A stretch of DNA of 64,000 bases from Fretibacter rubidus (GTDB taxonomy: Bacteria; Pseudomonadota; Alphaproteobacteria; Caulobacterales; Maricaulaceae): contig NZ_CP163423.1 of NCBI RefSeq assembly GCF_041429785.1, positions 1,612,001 to 1,676,000 of the forward strand. Reading direction: 5' to 3'. Position numbers and translations under genes: made by a program. A model generated the notes under the pieces. The model was not told where the DNA came from and ran no database searches. It was given only the letters and a program-made list of their open reading frames with translations. The stretch's first letter is position 1, and every line of letters starts with the position of its first letter. This document shows, one piece after another, positions 8,367 to 18,016 of this stretch.

Positions 8367-8924
8367 ATGTTTGATGATGTCTTGAAAACCGTTCTAGCCG
8401 TTGGCGTGATGTGTTTGGTCTCGTTTTGGGCCGTCACAAATCGCCATATGCTCTATGAAGCCGCCGGTCTTATGCCTGCGCAAAATACTGAACAGCAAAC
8501 GCAAAACGTTGCATTAAAGACAGCTCAGAAACCGCAAAAAACCACCAGTAGCGGGGGGCGTGTCTCAATCCCGAAGTCCGCGCGTGATGGGCAATTTTGG
8601 ACAGAGGCGAGGGTCAATAATCGCATTGTCAATTTTCTAGTCGATACTGGGGCTGGCTCCATCGCTTTGACGCCAGACGATGCCAAATCTGCAGGAATTA
8701 ATCCTAGGCAGCTCGATTATGACGTCATTATCCGTACAGCTAACGGTGAAGGGCGCGCGGCGCGGGTGAGCTTAAAATCCGTACGTGTCGGCACAATTCG
8801 CGTGAAAAACGTCGAAGCCTTAGTCGTCGAAGACGGATTATCTGTATCACTCTTAGGTATGACGTTTTTAGGCGAGATTAAGAAAATCGAAGTGACGCCA
8901 GATGCGATGGTCTTAAGAAATTAA
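8367..8924 (+). CDS. Membrane-anchored retropepsin-like aspartic protease (TIGR02281 type)
   Basis: 185 aa. One N-terminal membrane segment (about residues 6-24) anchors a single retropepsin domain in the periplasm. The catalytic motif is FLVDTGAGSIALT near residue 90, and a second conserved strand ends in LLGMTFL, the family's flap-distal hydrophobic-Gly signature. Single-lobe proteases of this type must dimerise to be active. Between them lies a ~35-residue Gln/Lys/Thr-rich linker. The gene overlaps the convergent TauE gene by 4 bases. Substrate unknown. Confidence 0.87.
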   Translation: MFDDVLKTVLAVGVMCLVSFWAVTNRHMLYEAAGLMPAQNTEQQTQNVALKTAQKPQKTTSSGGRVSIPKSARDGQFWTEARVNNRIVNFLVDTGAGSIALTPDDAKSAGINPRQLDYDVIIRTANGEGRAARVSLKSVRVGTIRVKNVEALVVEDGLSVSLLGMTFLGEIKKIEVTPDAMVLRN

Positions 8925-9757
8925 AAGACCACCTTTCGCGCCATATTGAGAGCAATTAGCAATAGACATATCCCAAAGACCAACTTCAATCTTTTTTGGT
9001 TCATGCCGTGGGCCAGTTTTGCACCAACCGGGATAGTAAAAAACGCGAGCGCCGCGACAAATATAAACCCTAATAAATTCACATAACCGATTGAAAAGTC
9101 TGGTTTTCCGGTAACATTCCAGCCCGAAATGATAAATCCAATTGTCGCAGGTAGCGCGATAGCAAGCCCAAAGCCAGAGGCCGTTGCCACGGCACGGTGA
9201 ATAGGCACGCCGCATATCGCCATGAGCGGCACTGTAATTGATCCGCCGCCAATACCCATTAAGGCAGACAGCCCACCGATTGTGCCGCCAACAAGGGGCC
9301 TTGCAGCCCCGCCTGGCACGGTTTTACATAGTGTAAAATCTGGCCGACCAAAGATAAACTGAAGCGCCATAAAGGTGGCGATAACCGCAAAGAGCATGGT
9401 CAAATGCTCGCCAGACATGCGCGGGGCAAGCCATAGGGACGCAACAAAAGCCCCTATTCCAATCCACAGCGCATAGCTTTGCAATGCGTTTTTCGGCCAG
9501 AGTAAATCCCAATCCACCGCCCCGTGGCTGTTATGGGCACGCACGGAGCGTATGGCGTTGACGACAATCACGGCTGTTGACGTCCCAACCGCCATATGCA
9601 TGGTCACGTCAGAGCTATACCCCAAAGTGGTGAAAGCATAAAACAGGGCGGGCACAATCACGGCCCCGCCGCCAATACCAAACATGCCCGCTGTTAAACC
9701 CGCCAAGGCCCCGACCCCCGCCAGCGTGATAATTAGCAGGATGATATCGGGGCTCAT
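8921..9757 (-). CDS. TauE/SafE-family sulfite or organosulfonate exporter
   Basis: 278 aa, strongly hydrophobic with about eight membrane helices. Two internal glycine-rich repeats mark the family duplication: GMFGIGGGAVIVPAL near the N-terminus and LMGIGGGSITVPLM in the second half. TauE/SafE proteins export sulfur-containing anions across the inner membrane. No sulfur-metabolism gene is adjacent, so the substrate is open. It converges on the protease gene and lies 18 bases after thiG in the same orientation, so it may share the thiS-thiG transcript. Confidence 0.9.
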   Translation of the reverse strand: MSPDIILLIITLAGVGALAGLTAGMFGIGGGAVIVPALFYAFTTLGYSSDVTMHMAVGTSTAVIVVNAIRSVRAHNSHGAVDWDLLWPKNALQSYALWIGIGAFVASLWLAPRMSGEHLTMLFAVIATFMALQFIFGRPDFTLCKTVPGGAARPLVGGTIGGLSALMGIGGGSITVPLMAICGVPIHRAVATASGFGLAIALPATIGFIISGWNVTGKPDFSIGYVNLLGFIFVAALAFFTIPVGAKLAHGMNQKRLKLVFGICLLLIALNMARKVVF

Positions 9758-9775
9758 AACATTATACCGAGGCGA

Positions 9776-10573
9776 TTATATCAGACCAGCCAGTGGGCTA
9801 GACGGGTCGGCGTATTTTTTACGCGGCATACGGCCCGCTAAATAGGCTTCGCGGCCAGCGATGACGGCGTGTTTCATGGCGCGCGCCATACGAATTGGGT
9901 CTTTCGCTTCGGCAATGGCCGTGTTCATCAACACGCCGTCACAGCCAAGCTCCATGGCAATGGCGGCGTCGGACGCTGTGCCGACGCCCGCATCGACAAT
10001 TACAGGCACGGTCGATTGCTCGACAATCAAGCGGATATTGACAGGGTTTTGAATACCAAGGCCAGACCCAATGGGCGCGCCCAAAGGCATAATCGCGCAG
10101 CAGCCCAAATCTTCAAGCTTACGGGCGAAAACGGGATCATCAGAACAGTAGACCATGACCTCAAACCCGTCATCAATCAGCAGTTTTGCCGCCCGCATTG
10201 TTTCTTCCATGTCAGGGTAAAGATGCTTGGGGTCAGATAGCACTTCTAGCTTGACCAAATCCCAGCCCCCGGCTTCGCGGGCAAGGCGCAAAGTCCGCAC
10301 AGCGTCTTCGCCCGTGAAACACCCCGCCGTATTGGGCAGATAAGTTGTCGCCTTTGGGTCAATGAAATCAACGAGCATGGGCTCATCAGGGTTATCCAAA
10401 TTCACCCGCCGCACAGCCACAGTCACCATATCCGCACCAGAAGCGGTCAATGCGGCCGCATTTTCAGCATAGGTCTTATATTTGCCCGTCCCGATGATGA
10501 GGCGCGAATTAAAGCTACGCCCTGCTACGGTCAAAACGTCTTGCGACGATGTATGGTCATGATTGTCAGGCAA
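9776..10573 (-). CDS. thiG: Thiazole synthase ThiG
   Basis: 265 aa. Forms the thiazole phosphate of thiamine from deoxyxylulose phosphate, dehydroglycine and ThiS thiocarboxylate. Motifs: RLIIGTGKY at the first strand, the Schiff-base lysine in DLVKLEV (Lys108), and [10 protein letters not shown] and [17 protein letters not shown] in the phosphate-binding half. The start is a TTG immediately after the thiS stop codon. It is supported by a GGAGG ribosome site 7 bases upstream that lies inside the last thiS codons. Translation is therefore probably coupled to thiS. No thiF, thiO or thiH is in the window, and thiE is 52 kb away. Confidence 0.95.
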   Translation of the reverse strand: MPDNHDHTSSQDVLTVAGRSFNSRLIIGTGKYKTYAENAAALTASGADMVTVAVRRVNLDNPDEPMLVDFIDPKATTYLPNTAGCFTGEDAVRTLRLAREAGGWDLVKLEVLSDPKHLYPDMEETMRAAKLLIDDGFEVMVYCSDDPVFARKLEDLGCCAIMPLGAPIGSGLGIQNPVNIRLIVEQSTVPVIVDAGVGTASDAAIAMELGCDGVLMNTAIAEAKDPIRMARAMKHAVIAGREAYLAGRMPRKKYADPSSPLAGLI

Positions 10574-10798
10574 TTATCCGCCTCCGATAAAATGGATGAT
10601 TTCGAGCGTATCGCCGCTCTTCAGTATCGTGGTGTTAAAGGTCGACTTAGACACAATTTCGCGGTTGCGCTCAACCGCTATTTTTTTCTCTGGCAAGCTA
10701 AGATAAGCGAGCAATTCAGACACAGTCATATCGTCGTTCAAATCGTCATAATCTTTGCCGTTGACTGTCAAATGCACGTCTAAACCTTTGAATTTCAT
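10574..10798 (-). CDS. thiS: Sulfur carrier protein ThiS
   Basis: 74 aa ubiquitin-like sulfur carrier. Features: VNGKDYDDL turn near the start, the MTVSELLAYL helix, and the obligatory C-terminal Gly-Gly (here HFIGGG), which is adenylated and thiocarboxylated before sulfur transfer to ThiG. The ATG at 10798 gives the usual length; a GTG at 10813 is an alternative, and neither has a clear ribosome site. The next gene, thiG, begins directly at its stop codon. Confidence 0.88.
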   Translation of the reverse strand: MKFKGLDVHLTVNGKDYDDLNDDMTVSELLAYLSLPEKKIAVERNREIVSKSTFNTTILKSGDTLEIIHFIGGG

Positions 10799-10852
10799 GG
10801 TTGTCGTTATCACACTGCACCGCTAACATGGCCATTCAGCCAAGGACTCGCA

Positions 10853-11293
10853 ATGCCTAAACCCCTCTATATTTTAAACGGCCCCAATCTCAACCTCTTA
10901 GGACAGAGAGAACCAGAGATTTATGGTCACCAGACTTTGGCCGACATCGAAGCGGCTTGCGAAGCAACAGCGAATGCTGCGGGACACAGCCTCGTCTTTA
11001 AGCAATCCAATATTGAAGGTGAAATTGTCGATCATATCCAAGAGGCAGGCCGCGAGGGCGCGGCGATTATCATCAACCCCGCCGCCTATACCCATACATC
11101 GGTCGCAATTCATGACGCGCTAAAAGCCGTTGATTTGCCCGTGATAGAAATTCACCTCTCGCAGCCCGCCAAACGGGAAAGTTTTCGCCAGATTTCCTAT
11201 GTCGGCATGGCCGCAACAGGCACAATTAGCGGATTTGGCGCAAATTCTTATCAATTAGGGCTGCAAGCCGCGATAAATCTGCTAGACACATAG
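10853..11293 (+). CDS. aroQ: Type II 3-dehydroquinate dehydratase
   Basis: 146 aa, the normal size for the dodecameric type II enzyme of the shikimate pathway, which dehydrates 3-dehydroquinate to 3-dehydroshikimate. Visible motifs: LNGPNLNLLGQREPEIYG with the catalytic tyrosine (Tyr24), NPAAYTHTSVAIHDAL, and EIHLSQP. It starts a rightward group with accB and accC, 60 bases upstream of accB. This aroQ-accB-accC order is common in proteobacteria. Confidence 0.96.
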   Translation: MPKPLYILNGPNLNLLGQREPEIYGHQTLADIEAACEATANAAGHSLVFKQSNIEGEIVDHIQEAGREGAAIIINPAAYTHTSVAIHDALKAVDLPVIEIHLSQPAKRESFRQISYVGMAATGTISGFGANSYQLGLQAAINLLDT

Positions 11294-11353
11294 CTGAATC
11301 ACGTCGCACTTAGGCGACACATGCATAATTTAGGGATCAAGAGAGACATTTAA

Positions 11354-11854
11354 ATGGCCACGAAACCGACTAAAAAGACGACCTCCAGCGCAACTACCGA
11401 GACAAAACTCGTCAGAGAACTCGCCAAAATTTTGAATGATACGGAATTATCAGAGATCGCCATGACAAAAGGTGACCTTAAAATCCGCGTGTCTAAACAT
11501 GCCGCTGGTGGCACGGTTATGCAAGCGGTCGCCGCGCCGACACCCGTTGCCGCCCCCGCCGCATCTGCCCCAGCGGTCGAAAGTCCTGCACCGACTAGCA
11601 AAGCCGACGCTGGCGCGCACCCTGGTGCTGTTAAATCTCCCATGGTTGGTACAGCATACGTCCGTCCCAGCCCCGACGCAGACGCCTTTGTGAAAGCAGG
11701 CGACAAAGTCAAAGAAGGCGACACCATATTGCTCGTCGAGGCGATGAAGACGTTTAATCCCATTACGGCCCCGAAATCGGGCAAGATTGAAGAGATATTG
11801 GTCGATGACGCCCAACCCGTCGAATTCGGCGAAACCCTCTTTATTATCGTTTAA
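11354..11854 (+). CDS. accB: Biotin carboxyl carrier protein of acetyl-CoA carboxylase
   Basis: 166 aa. An N-terminal helical dimerisation region is followed by a flexible Ala/Pro-rich linker (about residues 57-90) and a C-terminal biotinyl domain with the biotin-accepting Lys132 in VEAMKTFNP. Carries CO2 between biotin carboxylase and the carboxyltransferase for malonyl-CoA synthesis. It ends 2 bases before accC, with which it is co-transcribed. Confidence 0.96.
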   Translation: MATKPTKKTTSSATTETKLVRELAKILNDTELSEIAMTKGDLKIRVSKHAAGGTVMQAVAAPTPVAAPAASAPAVESPAPTSKADAGAHPGAVKSPMVGTAYVRPSPDADAFVKAGDKVKEGDTILLVEAMKTFNPITAPKSGKIEEILVDDAQPVEFGETLFIIV

Positions 11855-11856
11855 TC

Positions 11857-13221
11857 ATGGCAGAGATGTTCAAAAAAGTCCTGATTGCCAATCGTGGTGA
11901 AATTGCGCTTCGCGTTCACCGTGCGTGCAAAGAAATGGGTATCGCCACTGTTGCGGTCTATTCGGAAGCTGACCGCGAAGCCATGCATGTGCGCCTCGCC
12001 GACGAATCTGTTTGTATAGGGCCCAACTCTGCGACCGATAGCTATCTCAACATTCCTGCGATTATCTCGGCCTGTGAAATCACCAATGCCGATGCTGTGC
12101 ATCCCGGTTACGGCTTTTTATCAGAAAATGCTCGCTTTGCGGAAATCGTCGAAGCGCATGACATGGCCTTTATCGGCCCAACGGCGGACCATATTCGCAT
12201 CATGGGTGATAAAATTACCGCTAAAGACACGGTTAAAGCGGCAGGTATTCCTGTTGTTCCCGGCTCTGACGGTGGTGTCGAAAATTATGAAGAGGCCAAA
12301 AAGGTCGCTGAAAAAGTGGGCTTTCCCCTGCTTGTCAAAGCCGCCGCAGGTGGCGGTGGGCGCGGTATGCGCCTTGCGGCAACGCCTGATAAGCTAAAAG
12401 AAGCACTGGAAGCCGCGCAGCAAGAGGCCATTGCGGCCTTTGGTGACGGCGCGGTATATCTGGAGCGTTACCTGACAGGCCCGCGTCACATTGAAATACA
12501 AGTGCTAGCAGACCAGCACGGCAATGTCGTGCATCTGGGCGAGCGCGACTGTTCCCTGCAACGTCGTAATCAGAAAATCCTAGAAGAAGCCCCCTCACCG
12601 ACATTGACGGCCAAAGAACGCGCCAAGATTGGTAATATTGTTGCCAAAGCGATTAAGAAAATTGGGTACCGCGGCGCAGGGACAATCGAATTTCTTTACG
12701 AGAAAGGCGAGTTTTTCTTCATCGAGATGAACACACGTTTACAGGTTGAACACCCTGTGACAGAGGAAATCACAGGCATTGATTTGGTGCGTGAACAAAT
12801 CCGCGTCGCAGCGGGCCTCAAGCTCAATTACAGCCAAAAAGATGTGCAGTTTAAAGGTCATGCCATCGAATGTCGTATCAACGCCGAAAATCCCAAGACC
12901 TTCGCGCCGTCGCCAGGCAAAGTCATTGATTTCCATGCCCCCGGCGGTATGAATACGCGCTTTGATAGCGGTCTTTATGCAGGTTATTCAATCCCGCCCT
13001 ATTATGACAGCTTGATCGGAAAGCTTATCGTTTGGGGCAACACCCGTGAAGGCGCGATATTGCGACTACGCCGTGCGCTCGGTGAAATGGTGATTACGGG
13101 CGTAGAGACGACAAAGCCGCTCCACGAGGCCCTCATCGACGATCCTGAATTTCAAGCGGGTGAATATAATATCCACTGGTTAGAAAAATGGCTGGACGAG
13201 CGGAACAAGGCTGGGAAGTAA
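11857..13221 (+). CDS. accC: Biotin carboxylase subunit of acetyl-CoA carboxylase
   Basis: 454 aa, typical length. ATP-grasp enzyme that carboxylates the biotin on AccB. Motifs in order: LIANRGEIALR, HPGYGFLSENA, the glycine-rich ATP lid KAAAGGGGRGMR, RDCSLQRRNQKILEEAPSP, and EMNTRLQVEHPVTE. Starts at 11857 or at an internal ATG three codons later; both retain the whole fold. Follows accB by 2 bases. Confidence 0.97.
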   Translation: MAEMFKKVLIANRGEIALRVHRACKEMGIATVAVYSEADREAMHVRLADESVCIGPNSATDSYLNIPAIISACEITNADAVHPGYGFLSENARFAEIVEAHDMAFIGPTADHIRIMGDKITAKDTVKAAGIPVVPGSDGGVENYEEAKKVAEKVGFPLLVKAAAGGGGRGMRLAATPDKLKEALEAAQQEAIAAFGDGAVYLERYLTGPRHIEIQVLADQHGNVVHLGERDCSLQRRNQKILEEAPSPTLTAKERAKIGNIVAKAIKKIGYRGAGTIEFLYEKGEFFFIEMNTRLQVEHPVTEEITGIDLVREQIRVAAGLKLNYSQKDVQFKGHAIECRINAENPKTFAPSPGKVIDFHAPGGMNTRFDSGLYAGYSIPPYYDSLIGKLIVWGNTREGAILRLRRALGEMVITGVETTKPLHEALIDDPEFQAGEYNIHWLEKWLDERNKAGK

Positions 13222-13258
13222 TCAGGCGTTTTAGACCTTTTTTAAGTCTTTGGGTCAG

Positions 13259-14233
13259 TTAGCCTTCACTTAACGCGCGCTCTAAGACTGACGGATCGAC
13301 ATTACCGCCTGACAGGATGATGCAGACCGTTTTAATCGAGTCATCGTCTGAAAATGCGCCGTCAAGCATCGCGGCCATAGCGACAGCACCGCCAGGCTCT
13401 AGCGTTACGCCTAAATGCTCATGCGCTAGCTTCATCGCGGATAGGCATTGCGCATCCGTCACCTCATATACACCGCTGAGGCGGTCTTTATTTATGGCCC
13501 ATGTCATCTTACCTGGCGCTGGCGTCATCAATGCGTCGCACAATGTGGGCGGCGGATTTTTCAGGCCCACGCGCATGCCAGCCTCTAATGATTTTTGGTG
13601 ATCATTATATCCTGCGGGTTCTGCGCCGTAGATTTTCGTCCGTGGTGAAAGCTCTCCCATGGCAAGGCTAATACCAGCACAAAGACCGCCGCCCCCCATA
13701 CAAGTAATAAGGGCATCAAAGTCCACATCACTACCCGCGATTTCAAGCCCCACTGTGCCCTGACCCGCAATAATATAAGGGTCATCAAAGCTCGGCACGA
13801 TGATCCGGCCGTCGCGGGCGGCGATGTCATCGGCCATGTCTTCGCGGCTCTCGGTTAAGCGGTCATAGACGACAATCTCGGCACCATCAGCGAGGACACC
13901 GCGAACTTTGACGGCAGGCGCGTCACTCGGCATCACAATCAGCGCGCTCATGCCAAGCTCTTTAGCAGCGCGCGAAACACCTTGCGCATGATTGCCCGAT
14001 GAATAGGCCACGACGCCGCATGCACGCTCGGCCTCGCTCATGGCAGACAAGCGGTTAAACGCCCCCCGGTATTTAAACGCGCCGACCTTTTGATTGCATT
14101 CTGGCTTAAACCAGACCTGCTTCCCAACCTTGGTGTCGATCACGTCAGACCGTATCAACGGTGTCACAACGGCATGACCCGCCAGTCGATCAGCAGCCAT
14201 AACAACATCGTGATAGGTCGGAAGGCGGTTCAT
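13259..14233 (-). CDS. Threonine/serine dehydratase-like PLP enzyme
   Basis: 324 aa, fold type II. PLP lysine is Lys54 in GAFKYRGA, the asparagine loop is SSGNHAQG, and the phosphate-binding loop is CMGGGGLCAG. It lacks the C-terminal ACT regulatory domains of biosynthetic IlvA, so it resembles catabolic threonine dehydratase or serine racemase. With kbl and tdh a few kb away the cell would have two routes for threonine breakdown, but these genes are not in one operon. Exact substrate unresolved. Confidence 0.88.
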   Translation of the reverse strand: MNRLPTYHDVVMAADRLAGHAVVTPLIRSDVIDTKVGKQVWFKPECNQKVGAFKYRGAFNRLSAMSEAERACGVVAYSSGNHAQGVSRAAKELGMSALIVMPSDAPAVKVRGVLADGAEIVVYDRLTESREDMADDIAARDGRIIVPSFDDPYIIAGQGTVGLEIAGSDVDFDALITCMGGGGLCAGISLAMGELSPRTKIYGAEPAGYNDHQKSLEAGMRVGLKNPPPTLCDALMTPAPGKMTWAINKDRLSGVYEVTDAQCLSAMKLAHEHLGVTLEPGGAVAMAAMLDGAFSDDDSIKTVCIILSGGNVDPSVLERALSEG

Positions 14234-14319
14234 ATGAAACTCTTTGCATAAGTTTTGTTGACCCAGACTTTAAACGGTGGAAAAACACAATCAACACAAA
14301 ACAAATTACGGGGAATGCT

Positions 14320-15939
14320 ATGCAAGGCTTAATGATGCACCACGCGCTAATGATCAGCGATCTGATCGAGCACGCGGCAAAGGTCCATAAGGACCGCGAG
14401 ATTTACACGCTCAACACGGATTTATCAGAGCATCGTTACAGTTGGGGTGATTGCGCAGCCCGCGTGCGCCAACTGGCAAACGCTCTAATTGCCGCAGGTG
14501 TCAAAGAAGGCGACCGGGTGGCCACGATTGCGTGGAATAATTACCGCCACATTGAAATTTACTATGCCGTGTCATCCATCGGCGCGATTGTGCACACGAT
14601 CAATCCGCGTCTAAAGCCAGAGCAAATCGGCTGGATGGTTAATCATGCCGAAGATACCATGTTGATGTTTGATACAACATTCGGCCCGATTATCGACGGC
14701 GTATCCGCCATGTGCCCCACAGTCAAAAAGTGGATTTGCTTGTCTGACAAAGCGGGCATGCCAAATTACAAAACCGATGTTCAGGATTATGAGAGCTTTA
14801 TCGAAGGCCATGCTGATACGATCGACTGGCCCCGCTTTGACGAAAACACTGCCTGCACATTGTGTTACACATCTGGCACGACGGGCGACCCTAAGGGCGT
14901 TCTATATTCACACCGCTCCACAATTCTGCACGCGATGGCAGGGTCTTTTCAAGACGTCATTGGCGCGGGGTCCAACGATGTAATCCTTGCGGTCGTGCCG
15001 ATGTTCCATGTTAGCGCTTGGGGCCTTGTTTATTCTGCTGCTATGGTCGGCGCGAAATTGGTTATGCCTGGCCCCGGCCTAGACGGCGCCAATATGGTCA
15101 AAATGATCAACCAAGAAGGCGTAACCTTAATGGCGGGTGTGCCGACCGTTTGGCTGGGTATTTATAACCATGCCAAAGAGCACGGCATTGATTTACCGAC
15201 GGTGAAAAAAGCCCTTGTCGGCGGTTCTGCCCTGCCAGAGAGCTTGCTACGCGCATTTGAACTCGACCTTGGCATTCCGATGCAACAAGGCTGGGGCATG
15301 ACAGAAACCAGCCCGCTTGGCACAACCTATTCGGCCTACCCCGGCACGGATATGTCAGATTATGAGGCCACAGTGTCAGATAAGCTTTTGGCGGGACGCC
15401 GTATTTTTGGCGTCGACATGCGTATCGTCGACGACGAAGGCAATATATTACCCGAAGACGGCGAAGCCACAGGCCACCTCCATGTACGCGGGCCGTGGAT
15501 TTCATCAGGCTATTTCAAAGGGGCAGGCTCTGATAGTTTCACCGATGACGGCTGGTTTGCGACAGGCGATGTATCTGCCCTGCATCCGCGCGGCTATATG
15601 GAAATCACAGACCGCTCTAAAGACGTGATTAAATCTGGCGGCGAATGGGTCAGCTCTATCGAAGTTGAAAACGCGGCCTGTAATCATCCAGATGTTGCTA
15701 TGGCCGCCTGTATCGGTATCGCCCATGAAAAATGGCAAGAACGTCCGTTTTTGATCGTGCAACCCGTTCCCGGTAAAAAACCCGATATTGACGAGATCAA
15801 AAAATGCATCACCGATAAATGCGCAAAATGGTGGCTTCCCGATGCGATCGTCTTCCAAGACAGCTTACCATTGGGCGCGACGGGGAAAATCCTAAAGCGT
15901 GAGCTTAAGGTGGTTTATAAAGATCATTACGTTAAGTAA
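14320..15939 (+). CDS. Fatty acyl-CoA ligase (AMP-forming)
   Basis: 539 aa. Phosphate loop YTSGTTGDPKGVLYSHRS, the QGWGMTETSP adenine motif, YFKG and FATGDV blocks, and the C-terminal GATGKILKREL with the catalytic lysine. The N-terminal MQGLMMHHALMISDLIEHAA is typical of the medium/long-chain acyl-CoA ligase group widespread in alphaproteobacteria. Unlike the enzyme at 3944-5695 it has no carrier-protein neighbour, so thioesterification to CoA for beta-oxidation or membrane lipid turnover is likely. A GGGGAAT stretch upstream provides a modest ribosome site. Confidence 0.92.
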   Translation: MQGLMMHHALMISDLIEHAAKVHKDREIYTLNTDLSEHRYSWGDCAARVRQLANALIAAGVKEGDRVATIAWNNYRHIEIYYAVSSIGAIVHTINPRLKPEQIGWMVNHAEDTMLMFDTTFGPIIDGVSAMCPTVKKWICLSDKAGMPNYKTDVQDYESFIEGHADTIDWPRFDENTACTLCYTSGTTGDPKGVLYSHRSTILHAMAGSFQDVIGAGSNDVILAVVPMFHVSAWGLVYSAAMVGAKLVMPGPGLDGANMVKMINQEGVTLMAGVPTVWLGIYNHAKEHGIDLPTVKKALVGGSALPESLLRAFELDLGIPMQQGWGMTETSPLGTTYSAYPGTDMSDYEATVSDKLLAGRRIFGVDMRIVDDEGNILPEDGEATGHLHVRGPWISSGYFKGAGSDSFTDDGWFATGDVSALHPRGYMEITDRSKDVIKSGGEWVSSIEVENAACNHPDVAMAACIGIAHEKWQERPFLIVQPVPGKKPDIDEIKKCITDKCAKWWLPDAIVFQDSLPLGATGKILKRELKVVYKDHYVK

Positions 15940-15944
15940 CAAAA

Positions 15945-15973
15945 TAAGGGCGGGGTTTAATATCCCGCCTTTC
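15945..15973. terminator. Probable bidirectional terminator between acyl-CoA ligase and MFS gene
   Basis: AAGGGCGGG (15946-15954) pairs with CCCGCCTTT (15964-15972), 9 pairs with one G-T wobble and a 9-base loop that contains the MFS stop codon. Only short T runs follow, so termination strength is uncertain. Confidence 0.55.
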
Positions 15974-17267
15974 CTTCCCCTAGTTCAAATAGCTTTCCGC
16001 GTTCAGTGATGAGAATAATCACAAGCGACAGCAACCCCAATCCCACAAAGCCGAGCAATATGGGCGCGACTTTGCCGTTAAATTGCGACGACACAGCGTA
16101 GCCAAACCCGCTAGCGATTGTGGAAGTAAAAAAGCCGTAGACCGCACTGGCCGTACCCGCGACCCTGCCTTGTGGTTCCATGGCAAGGGCAGAGAAGTTC
16201 GCCCCCAGCATACCAAAGCAGCCAAAGGTCAGCGCAAATAAGGGTAAGAACACCCAGAACATTTCGCCCATAAATGTCATAATCAAAAAATTGCTAAGCG
16301 CTAAAACAATGAAAGCAATTAAAATGCCGTGGCTCAGCCGCCGCATACCGTAATGCTCGACGATACGTGAATTAGTAAAGTTCCCAATCGCAAGCGTCCC
16401 CGCAATCAACGCGAACCAAAGCGCAAATTTATCACCGCGCCCGAACACATCGTCAAAGATTTGCTCTGACGCTGCGATAAAGGCAAAAAGCGAACCGAAT
16501 ACAACGCCGCTTGCCGCCATATATCCAAAGGTCACGCGGTGTGACAGGACTTGTGAAAAGCCTTCTTTAATGCGCGTAAAGCTTAGCTCCCGCTGGTTCT
16601 CTACAGCCAGTGTTTCGGGCAGACGAAAGCTAACCCATAAGAACGTCAATACAGCGGCGACACCCAGCACGCCAAAGGTCCAACGCCATCCCGCCAGCAC
16701 CATAACACCTTGGCCAATCGCAGGGGCAATGATGGGAATAATCATAAATATCGTCATGACCAGCGACATGATACTGGCCATAGCACGGCCCATGGTCAGG
16801 TCGCGCACGATGGATGTCGCGATAACCCGTATGCCCGCCGCAAATATGCCTTGTAAAAAGCGGACGGCCAACAGCAATGCAAAAGACGATGTCGCCATAC
16901 ACAGCACAGCAAATATGCCGTAGAACACAATGCAAAGCCGCAGTAAATTGCGCCGCCCAAACCTGTCAGAAAGCGGGCCAAAAACAAGTTGCGGCGCGCC
17001 AAACCCTAGTAAATAAGAATAAAGCAACCACTGTTGACTATTCGGGTTTTCTAGCGCGTAATACTCACCAATCGTGCCCATAGCGGGCAGCATGATATCA
17101 ATCGCAAAGGCGTTAAGCGCCATGAGCGCGGCGACCATACTCACGAACTCCCAAAGCGGCATGGGTAGTTCTGCATTGGCCAGACGCGTTTTCGCTTTAC
17201 TCGCCGCTTTCGCATGCGTTTTTTGCGCAGCTTTTGAGGCAGCTGGTGTTTGCGGTTGGTCTGTCAT
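15957..17267 (-). CDS. Bcr/CflA-type multidrug efflux MFS transporter
   Basis: 436 aa with 12 predicted membrane helices after a 40-residue Lys/Ala-rich cytoplasmic N-terminus. The loop between helices 2 and 3 carries GPLSDRFGRRNLL, the MFS motif A, and the first helix contains NAFAIDIMLPAMGTIG, characteristic of Bcr/CflA drug:proton antiporters. Exports drugs or small metabolites such as bicyclomycin or amino acids in relatives; substrate unknown here. It lies 59 bases after the nitroreductase gene in the same direction. Confidence 0.92.
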   Translation of the reverse strand: MTDQPQTPAASKAAQKTHAKAASKAKTRLANAELPMPLWEFVSMVAALMALNAFAIDIMLPAMGTIGEYYALENPNSQQWLLYSYLLGFGAPQLVFGPLSDRFGRRNLLRLCIVFYGIFAVLCMATSSFALLLAVRFLQGIFAAGIRVIATSIVRDLTMGRAMASIMSLVMTIFMIIPIIAPAIGQGVMVLAGWRWTFGVLGVAAVLTFLWVSFRLPETLAVENQRELSFTRIKEGFSQVLSHRVTFGYMAASGVVFGSLFAFIAASEQIFDDVFGRGDKFALWFALIAGTLAIGNFTNSRIVEHYGMRRLSHGILIAFIVLALSNFLIMTFMGEMFWVFLPLFALTFGCFGMLGANFSALAMEPQGRVAGTASAVYGFFTSTIASGFGYAVSSQFNGKVAPILLGFVGLGLLSLVIILITERGKLFELGEGKAGY

Positions 17268-17326
17268 CGTCGTGATATGCGCCTATTGGGAAAGCTTCGC
17301 AACCCACAGATTAACAGCGGTCTTGA

Positions 17327-18016
17327 TTACTCTAAAAAATCAGAAATCTCAGCGAGAGTTTTCTTGATAAGCGCGTGGGCGGGCACATGCGCTCCCTCTG
17401 CGGGATGTCCAACAACCAACAGGACAAAAGGCTTTTCAGACTTAGGCCGACCGCATATATCGCGCAAAAAATTCATCGGCGCGGGTGTGTGGGTTAACGT
17501 CCCCAAGCCTGCGCTATGCAGCGCCGTAATCAGCATGCCCGTGGCGAGGCCAACAGATTCGGTCACGTAGTAATTTTTCTTATCTTGACCGGCCTGTTCG
17601 CCGCCTCGTTTTTGGGCGAAAACGGCAATTAACCAAGGCGCGGTTTCTAGGAACGGTTTTGATGCATCTGTGCCGAGCGGCGCAAGCGCGTCTAGCCATT
17701 CATCCGGCGCACGACCCCCGTAAAACTCAGCCTCCTCGGCTTCGGCAGCGATGCGAATTTGGCGTTTAATATCAGGGTTTGAAATGGCCGTGAAATGCCA
17801 AGGTTGATGATTAGCCCCACTTGGCGCTGTGCCCGCTGTTTTAATCGCAGTTTCAATGACGTCGCGCGGGACGACTCGGTCCGAAAAATCTCGAATAGTC
17901 CGGCGTGTTGATAATGTTTCGCGCACAGCTTCGACCCGCGCCAGCATTTGCGCGTCACTGACCGCGTCATATCCAGACAGCGGAACTGTGTCGTGATCAT
18001 TATATTGATTAGACAT
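17327..18016 (-). CDS. Nitroreductase-family FMN oxidoreductase
   Basis: 229 aa. FMN-binding Arg-rich start RRTIRDFSDRVVP, GTAPSGANHQPWHF and the late GLATGMLITALHSAGLGTLTHTP motif are all typical of the family. Uses NAD(P)H to reduce nitro compounds, quinones or other electrophiles; the natural substrate is unknown. Its start codon touches the last base of tdh (18016), so it is probably co-transcribed with kbl-tdh. Confidence 0.92.
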   Translation of the reverse strand: MSNQYNDHDTVPLSGYDAVSDAQMLARVEAVRETLSTRRTIRDFSDRVVPRDVIETAIKTAGTAPSGANHQPWHFTAISNPDIKRQIRIAAEAEEAEFYGGRAPDEWLDALAPLGTDASKPFLETAPWLIAVFAQKRGGEQAGQDKKNYYVTESVGLATGMLITALHSAGLGTLTHTPAPMNFLRDICGRPKSEKPFVLLVVGHPAEGAHVPAHALIKKTLAEISDFLE

